Assembly: GCF_001598215.1 (NCBI RefSeq)
Contig: NZ_BCXJ01000005.1
Span: forward strand, 372,001-436,000
Length of the DNA: 64,000 bases
Source: Shouchella clausii
GTDB lineage: Bacteria; Bacillota; Bacilli; Bacillales; Bacillaceae_D
Reading direction: 5' to 3'
Shown: positions 58,865 through 64,000 of the stretch, one piece after another
Numbering within the stretch: position 1 is the stretch's first letter
How the letters are laid out: each line of letters begins with the position of its first letter
The notes under the pieces: model-generated
What the model was told of the DNA's origin: nothing
Databases searched by the model: none
The model's input: the letters and a program-made list of their open reading frames with translations, nothing else
Program-made: the position numbers and the translations under genes

Positions 58865-60293
58865 GTGAACTCTCCTTTTGCCGCGCTTTGAACCAGTCAC
58901 GGAACCGTTGTTTGGCAGGAGCGGGCAAATGGCGGACATCTGTCCAGCCTTTTAGCGGCCCTGGCCCTTTCGGAATCGCACCATCCTTTACAAACGGGAA
59001 CAGCAAAAACGGCACTACTTTGGTTCCAGCCTTATACATAGTAGGCGAACTCGCACCGATTCCAAACCCTTTCATCGCCAGTGCTTCGGTTCGCGCAGTC
59101 TGCTTTTGTTCGGCAATAACGCGGCGATGCTTAATTAACAATTCATGAAGAGGAATTTTGACAGGGCATGCGTCAGTGCAAGCTGCACATAAGCTTGACG
59201 CATAAGGCAACTCTTTGTGGTCTTCATACCCTTCCAATAACGGTGTTAACACTGCCCCGATTGGCCCTGGATAAATGGAGCCATAGGAATGGCCGCCGAC
59301 GTGGCGGTACACGGGGCAGACATTAATGCAAGCTGCACAGCGGATGCAATGAAGCGCTGCTTGGAATTCAGTGCCGAGAATATTGGACCGTCCATTATCG
59401 ACAATGACGAGGTGAAACTCTTCAGGACCGTCTGCATCGCCATCTTCGCGCGGACCTGTGAGGCCAGTCACATAACTCGTTAATTTTTGCCCTACTGCGC
59501 TTCGGCAAAGCATGCTTACTAAAATGTCGAGCTCTTCCCATGTCGGAACAATCCGTTCCATCCCCATAACGGCTATATGTGTTTTAGGCAGTGCTGTCGC
59601 TAGGCGAGCATTTCCCTCATTCGTGACCAACGAAATGCTCCCTGATTCTGCTACGGCGAAGTTACAGCCTGTAATGCCAACATCGGCAGACAAAAACTCT
59701 TTGCGGAGCTGTTCCCGGGCAAACAATGTCAACTCTTGGGGATTTTCCGACTTTGTATAGCCTTTGCGGGTTTTAAATGTATCGCGGATCTGTTCTTTAT
59801 TTTTGTGCAATGCTGGCGCAACAATATGGGAAGGGGGATCATGGTCGTCTATTTGTAAAATATACTCGCCTAGGTCGGTTTCAATGACGTCGCAACCAAT
59901 GTCTTCGAGCGCTTTGTTCATGCCGATTTCTTCGGTTACCATCGATTTCGATTTGACGACTTTTTGCGCTTCTTTGCTGCTTACAATTTCCTTGATATAA
60001 CGATTGGCTTCTTCAGCCGTTTGGGCAAAATAAACATGTCCTCCTGCCTTCTCGACATTGTCGCTAAGCTGCTGCAAATAAAAATCAATATGATTGAGCG
60101 TATGTGTGCGGATTTCTTCAGCTAATGTGCGCCACTCTTCCCAATTGCCAAGCTCCTTTTCCGCTGAACCTTTTGATGTTTTCAGCCGTTCCTGGGCAGA
60201 GCTGACCGCTTGGCGCATAAAGCCGTCTTGGAGCCCTTTTTCAACCCGCTCTGAAAAAGGAACATCACTTATTTTAATGGCCACATTCCTCAC
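58857..60293 (-). CDS. lutB: Lactate utilization iron-sulfur protein B
   Basis: 478 aa. N-terminal LUD domain ([25 protein letters not shown]) and a C-terminal ferredoxin-like part with two cysteine clusters, [19 protein letters not shown] and [18 protein letters not shown], each suited to bind 4Fe-4S. With LutA and LutC it oxidises L-lactate to pyruvate. Its ATG overlaps the lutA stop by 4 bp. Confidence 0.95.
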   Translation of the reverse strand: MRNVAIKISDVPFSERVEKGLQDGFMRQAVSSAQERLKTSKGSAEKELGNWEEWRTLAEEIRTHTLNHIDFYLQQLSDNVEKAGGHVYFAQTAEEANRYIKEIVSSKEAQKVVKSKSMVTEEIGMNKALEDIGCDVIETDLGEYILQIDDHDPPSHIVAPALHKNKEQIRDTFKTRKGYTKSENPQELTLFAREQLRKEFLSADVGITGCNFAVAESGSISLVTNEGNARLATALPKTHIAVMGMERIVPTWEELDILVSMLCRSAVGQKLTSYVTGLTGPREDGDADGPEEFHLVIVDNGRSNILGTEFQAALHCIRCAACINVCPVYRHVGGHSYGSIYPGPIGAVLTPLLEGYEDHKELPYASSLCAACTDACPVKIPLHELLIKHRRVIAEQKQTARTEALAMKGFGIGASSPTMYKAGTKVVPFLLFPFVKDGAIPKGPGPLKGWTDVRHLPAPAKQRFRDWFKARQKESSHD

Positions 60294-61009
60294 TCCTTGC
60301 TATTTAAGACTTGGGCGATATGCTTTACTTCAATTGCTTTACCGTTTCGTTCGATCCGCCCGCCAATGTTCATCAAACAACCGCAATCGGCACCAATGAG
60401 TAGCTCAGCACCAGTCGCTTCGATATGGCCGACTTTTTCTTCCACCATTTGTTCCGATATAGCAGGCATTTTGACTGAAAACGTACCGCCAAAGCCACAG
60501 CACGACTCCTTGTTTGCCAGCGGGGCCAACTCAAGCCCCTTTACTTGTTCCAACAAAGAAAAAGGGGCCTCGGTTTCCCTTAATAACCGCGACATGTGGC
60601 ATGACGTATGGTATGTCGCTTTTTTGTTGCAAACTGCCCCAATGTCTTCCACTTTAAGTACATGGACAAGAAATTGGGTCAGTTCATACGTTTTGCTAGC
60701 AAGCTCCTCTGCCCGTTTTTTCCACTCAGGATCGTCAGCAAACAGCTCTTTGTATTCGAGGAGCATAGCAGCACATGATCCTGACGGCAGCACAACATAA
60801 TCGGCATCGGCAAACGTTTCAATAGTATGTTTGGCTGCTTTTTTTGTATCTTTATGATAGCCGCTATTAAATGCCGGTTGCCCGCAACAAATTTGATTTT
60901 CCGGAAATTTGACACTGCAACCATGACGTTCGAGTACTTCTACAGTGTCTTTCCCAACACCTGGATAAAAAATGTCCGCTAGACATGTGACGAATAGCGC
61001 AACGTTCAC
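60290..61009 (-). CDS. lutA: Lactate utilization protein A
   Basis: 239 aa CCG-domain protein with the two cysteine-rich repeats [12 protein letters not shown] and [14 protein letters not shown] plus the preceding Cys residues, likely iron-sulfur ligands or the catalytic site. It starts 12 bp after the lctP stop. Confidence 0.95.
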   Translation of the reverse strand: MNVALFVTCLADIFYPGVGKDTVEVLERHGCSVKFPENQICCGQPAFNSGYHKDTKKAAKHTIETFADADYVVLPSGSCAAMLLEYKELFADDPEWKKRAEELASKTYELTQFLVHVLKVEDIGAVCNKKATYHTSCHMSRLLRETEAPFSLLEQVKGLELAPLANKESCCGFGGTFSVKMPAISEQMVEEKVGHIEATGAELLIGADCGCLMNIGGRIERNGKAIEVKHIAQVLNSKE

Positions 61010-61021
61010 ATTACCATCCCC

Positions 61022-62806
61022 TTATAGCGTTGATACTTTTTTGGTTTCTATGTTTGCCAACTTGGCTTTACGCTGGTATCTGAGGATCATGATTAGAAAT
61101 ACAAGTAAGACAGTTGCCACAAACAACGTGCCGATATGAAACCCAAACCCATGTATCGCTACATAGCCTAGCCCACCGGCAAAAACAAGATAATATGTTA
61201 GCGGGATCAACGCTTTCCTAATAAGTACGCCTTCTTTACCAATAATCCCCGCAGCTGCCGATGCTGCCACAACGTTATGGACACAGATGATGTTTCCTGC
61301 TGCTCCACCCACAGCTTGCAAAGCAACGATTGTAGCAGGAGAAATGCCGACATTTTCCGCCGCCCCAAATTGGAACAAGGCAAACATCATATTGCTGATC
61401 GTGTTGCTTCCGGCTATAAATGCGCCTAGCGCGCCAATTACTGGCGCTACGGCCGGCCAATGTTCGCCAACCATTCTAGACACGCCTTCCGCCAGTAAGA
61501 GCGGCATCGACTCATACCCATTTGCATTGACGCCAGAGTTAATAAACACTTGCACCATCGGCACGGCAAACAAAAGCGCTGGCGCAGCACTGATAATCAT
61601 TTTTGTGGAGTTGCTCACGGCCGTCCGATAGGAAGAGCGGTCCATCTTGTAAAGAAAATAACCAACCACCGACACGGCTACCATAATCGTTCCTGGTAAA
61701 AACAACGGAGTGCTGGAAATGTCAATTGTCGTTCCAAACACTTGTTCAATCGTAATTGCCACTTTTTTCAAGGCAGCACCAAAAGGAAATGCCTCCATGC
61801 GAGTTATTACGAGCATAAAGCCAATGAGTATATACGGAAACCAAGCTTTAAACATTGAAATGGTCGGTTTGGTAAGAGGATCAGCCGAAAGCATTCCCGT
61901 CCATCCACGCTCCCATGTTGATGGAGGAGGGAAATTCCAGTTCTTTTTTGGCATAAACCACCCTTTCTTAGCGGCAGGAACAACAATCGCTAACCCCATT
62001 AATCCACCGAAAAGCGACGGAAATTCTGGTCCAAGTACATTGGCGACCAAGGCATAAGGGACCGTAAAAGCTAGGCCAGCAAACAGCGCAAACTTCCACA
62101 CTTCCAGCCCAGCCCAAATGGAACGTTTCTCGCCAAAAAACAGCGTAAGCATCATTACCAATACCAACGGCAAAAACACACCGACAATCCCATGGAATAT
62201 CGCCACTTGACCGCCGATAGAACGAATAAACTCATCGGTTGTCATCCCAAGTGCTGCTGCCTGTTCAACCACGTTTGGCGCTCCCGTGAGTCCCGAGTTC
62301 ACCCCAATTAAAATCGGTGTACCGACAGCGCCAAATGAAACTGGTGTTGACTGGATAATGAGAGCTGAAAGCACTGCGGCCATCGCTGGAAAGCCAATGG
62401 CGACAAGGAGCGGTGCAAGTATGGCGGCGGGAGTGCCGAAGCCCGAGGCCCCCTCAATAAATGAGCCGAACAGCCAACAAATTATAATGACTTGTATCCG
62501 CCTATCAGGCGTAATAGCTGTAAATCCAGCACGAATCGTGTGGATTGCGCCGCTTTCTCGCAATGTGTTGAGCATTAATACAGCACCGAACACAATAAAT
62601 AGCACTTCTAAAGCCGTAACGATCCCTTTTGCGCTCGCGGCCGCCACATAGTTATAAGGCACGCCCCAAAAGAAGATTGCCACTATTCCTGTCATTAGAA
62701 AAGCAAGTGGCATAGCCCGCTTGGCCGGCCAATTCAAAAGAACAAGAAACAACAATACCGTTAAAATTGGCGTCAGCGCTATCATCGCAAGCCACCAAAA
62801 TCCCAT
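61022..62806 (-). CDS. lctP: L-lactate permease
   Basis: 594 aa LctP/LldP-family carrier with about 13-14 membrane segments. [62 protein letters not shown] and [18 protein letters not shown] are the family's conserved segments. It imports L-lactate with protons. As first gene of the cluster it supplies substrate to LutABC. Confidence 0.96.
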   Translation of the reverse strand: MGFWWLAMIALTPILTVLLFLVLLNWPAKRAMPLAFLMTGIVAIFFWGVPYNYVAAASAKGIVTALEVLFIVFGAVLMLNTLRESGAIHTIRAGFTAITPDRRIQVIIICWLFGSFIEGASGFGTPAAILAPLLVAIGFPAMAAVLSALIIQSTPVSFGAVGTPILIGVNSGLTGAPNVVEQAAALGMTTDEFIRSIGGQVAIFHGIVGVFLPLVLVMMLTLFFGEKRSIWAGLEVWKFALFAGLAFTVPYALVANVLGPEFPSLFGGLMGLAIVVPAAKKGWFMPKKNWNFPPPSTWERGWTGMLSADPLTKPTISMFKAWFPYILIGFMLVITRMEAFPFGAALKKVAITIEQVFGTTIDISSTPLFLPGTIMVAVSVVGYFLYKMDRSSYRTAVSNSTKMIISAAPALLFAVPMVQVFINSGVNANGYESMPLLLAEGVSRMVGEHWPAVAPVIGALGAFIAGSNTISNMMFALFQFGAAENVGISPATIVALQAVGGAAGNIICVHNVVAASAAAGIIGKEGVLIRKALIPLTYYLVFAGGLGYVAIHGFGFHIGTLFVATVLLVFLIMILRYQRKAKLANIETKKVSTL

Positions 62807-62830
62807 TCCTTTTCCCCCTCTAACATAATG

Positions 62831-62855
62831 ATTATATCATACGGTCATCAGATGA
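62831..62855 (-). promoter_or_regulatory. lctP control region: -10 box and LutR-type operator
   Basis: TCATCAGATGA at 62845-62855 matches TCATC-N1-GATGA, the site described for B. subtilis LutR. It lies 8 bases upstream of a minus-strand TATAAT (62831-62836), so bound repressor would cover the promoter. The -35 box is poor. Confidence 0.7.
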
Positions 62856-63019
62856 CTATATGTAAGCACTTACAAATATAGCTTACTTTCATTAATCAGG
62901 CAAGCCAATCTCGTACAATTTTTATGAAAAGGAGGTTTTGGCTTATCGCAAAATAGCTTATTTTTTGCTGTTCTTGTCCTTCCTTTTCCATTATACTAAA
63001 CCGAAAGGAAGTGAAGAAA

Positions 63020-63292
63020 ATGACAAACGACCAATTTAAGCAAGTTATGACTGCATTTCGGGAAGTTAACAGCCAATTGCGGGAAATCAAAGGAGATGTT
63101 GCCATATTAAAAGACGATGTATCTGTCTTAAAAAGCGATGTATCTGTCTTAAAAAAGGATATGGCTGAATATAAAGTCATAACTGCCCAATTACAAAAAC
63201 ATGCAGAACTTGCCTCTACTACGTTTGACTTTATTAAAGAAAAACTCATTAACCACGAACGCGACATTTATGCATTAAAACGCCGTTCATAA
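63020..63292 (+). CDS. Small coiled-coil protein of unknown function
   Basis: 90 aa from ATG after AAAGGAAGTG (a GTG at 63011 is possible). Residues ~20-55 are heptad-like repeats (KGDVAILKDDVSVLKSDVSV), with one 7-residue unit occurring twice in near-identical form. No signal peptide or membrane helix. It resembles many short coiled-coil proteins in Bacilli annotated only as hypothetical. It is monocistronic, between lctP and the P450 gene. Confidence 0.65.
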   Translation: MTNDQFKQVMTAFREVNSQLREIKGDVAILKDDVSVLKSDVSVLKKDMAEYKVITAQLQKHAELASTTFDFIKEKLINHERDIYALKRRS

Positions 63293-63325
63293 CGCTTGCC
63301 AACCCCAAAATAAGCATGCTGAAGC

Positions 63326-63348
63326 AGGACACTGCTTGGCAGTGTCCT
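63326..63348. terminator. Hairpin between convergent genes
   Basis: AGGACACTGC and GCAGTGTCCT pair around TTG. It lies between the ends of the coiled-coil gene and the P450 gene. No T-run on either side, so its strength is uncertain. Confidence 0.5.
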
Positions 63349-63350
63349 GG

Positions 63351-64000
63351 TCAACCTGTTTCCACAGGCAAGTTTTCTAACCCTCTAATCACTAAGCTTT
63401 GCCGCCACGCTAATTCGTTTGGTTCCACGCCTAGACGTATGTTAGGACATTCTTCTATAAGAATACGAATCGCCGATTCTGCTTCCAATCGTGCAAGCGG
63501 AGCGCCTAAACAATAATGGATTCCTGTCCCAAATGACAAATGGGGGCTTTTTTCTCTTGTTATGTCCAGCTTATCGGGATTTTCAACTAGCGCTTCATCA
63601 TGATTGGCAGAAGCGAGCGACACAATTACGAAGTCTCCCTTTTTTATCTCTTTGCCCATAAACGAAAATGACTCACGAGCCCACCGGTCTGTGCTAAATT
63701 CAACGGGACTGTTATAACGAAGCAACTCCTCAATCGCTTGAGGGATCAATTGATAGTCGTTTTTTAACAACGCCAACTGGTTTGGATGCATAAGCAATGC
63801 CAACATCCCATTTGCAATCAAATTAACGGTTGTCTCATGGCCAGCAACAATGAGCAGCATCACGACGCCATAAAGTTCATTTGTCGTTAACCGGTCACCA
63901 TCTTCTTCGGCGCGGATTAAATCAGATAAGAGGTCCTCTCGCGGGTCTTGGCGACGAGCATTGATTAATGCTTGCAAGTAAGCAATAAAGTCGTCCATGC
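63351..64000 (-). CDS. Cytochrome P450, C-terminal part (cut by window edge)
   Basis: About 216 residues of a soluble P450 monooxygenase; the start lies beyond the right edge, so the Met near 63998 is internal. The I-helix oxygen-binding motif is IVAGHETTVNLI. The substrate-side segment EELLRYNSPVEFSTDRWARE follows, then the heme-binding loop HLSFGTGIHYCLGAPLARLE with the Cys ligand. It resembles bacterial CYP107-type enzymes. Substrate and redox partner are unknown. Confidence 0.93.
   Translation of the reverse strand, partial: MDDFIAYLQALINARRQDPREDLLSDLIRAEEDGDRLTTNELYGVVMLLIVAGHETTVNLIANGMLALLMHPNQLALLKNDYQLIPQAIEELLRYNSPVEFSTDRWARESFSFMGKEIKKGDFVIVSLASANHDEALVENPDKLDITREKSPHLSFGTGIHYCLGAPLARLEAESAIRILIEECPNIRLGVEPNELAWRQSLVIRGLENLPVETG

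Noticed and set aside
62896-63267. Minus-strand 123-codon frame
   Set aside because: It is the antisense reading of the coiled-coil gene and reflects its repeats.

Overview
The window is chromosomal DNA of a low-to-mid GC Gram-positive spore-former of the Bacillaceae. The evidence is a purEKBCSQLFMNHD operon with a purine riboswitch and PurR boxes, and B. subtilis-type bmrCD, bpsAB, gbsRAB and lutABC/lutR loci. A futalosine menaquinone pair, tricarboxylate (tct) transport genes and a very acidic Asp-Ala wall protein fit an alkaliphile of the Bacillus (Shouchella) clausii / halodurans kind. That genus placement is an inference from gene content, not a database result.

Layout. 1-12.0 kb: the purine operon on the minus strand (purD cut by the left edge), led by sigma-A promoter, PurBoxes, guanine-type riboswitch and attenuator. 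12.0-18.2 kb: a patchwork of small accessory genes and scars between purE and a NETI-motif gene: a CPBP protease, a decayed IS605-type tnpB that interrupts a gene, a YheO-type regulator and a truncated plasmid Rep gene. 18.2-23.6 kb: tctABC with a CitAB-like two-component system. 23.7-26.0 kb: a serine hydrolase flanked by remnants of an ABC-2 permease and possibly a serine recombinase. 26.0-30.2 kb: bmrCD with a small leader ORF and attenuator. 30.5-33.4 kb: an MFS exporter, then an AimR-like TPR receptor directly followed by a 40-residue secreted peptide gene. 33.4-36.8 kb: bpsAB type III polyketide genes, a TipA/Mta-type MerR regulator and a frameshifted acetyltransferase. 36.7-41.9 kb: uxaC-kduI-kduD with a DeoR regulator, and a pair of short chromate transporters. 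41.9-45.0 kb: mqnD, mqnB and a secreted lipase. 45.2-51.3 kb: a wall-protein locus with a split Mga/AtxA-like regulator, a class D-like sortase, a toroid-like enzyme of unknown role and an LPDTA-anchored protein with about 117 Asp-Ala units. 51.3-52.7 kb: no intact gene. 52.7-57.2 kb: glycine-betaine synthesis (gbsR, gbsA, gbsB) plus a lone OpuAC-type binding protein. 57.3-62.8 kb: L-lactate use (lctP, lutABC, lutR). 62.9-64 kb: a small coiled-coil protein and the 3' part of a cytochrome P450 gene.

The two most interesting items are (i) the arbitrium-like receptor/peptide pair with no phage genes around it and with an apparent ATT start codon, and (ii) the self-contained Asp-Ala wall-protein locus with its own sortase and regulator. 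Regulatory reading also gives an 18-bp GbsR-operator candidate shared by gbsAB and the orphan binding protein, a LutR-type site before lctP, and a leader/attenuator before bmrC. Two genes are broken at A7 homopolymers, which could be real slippage or sequencing error.
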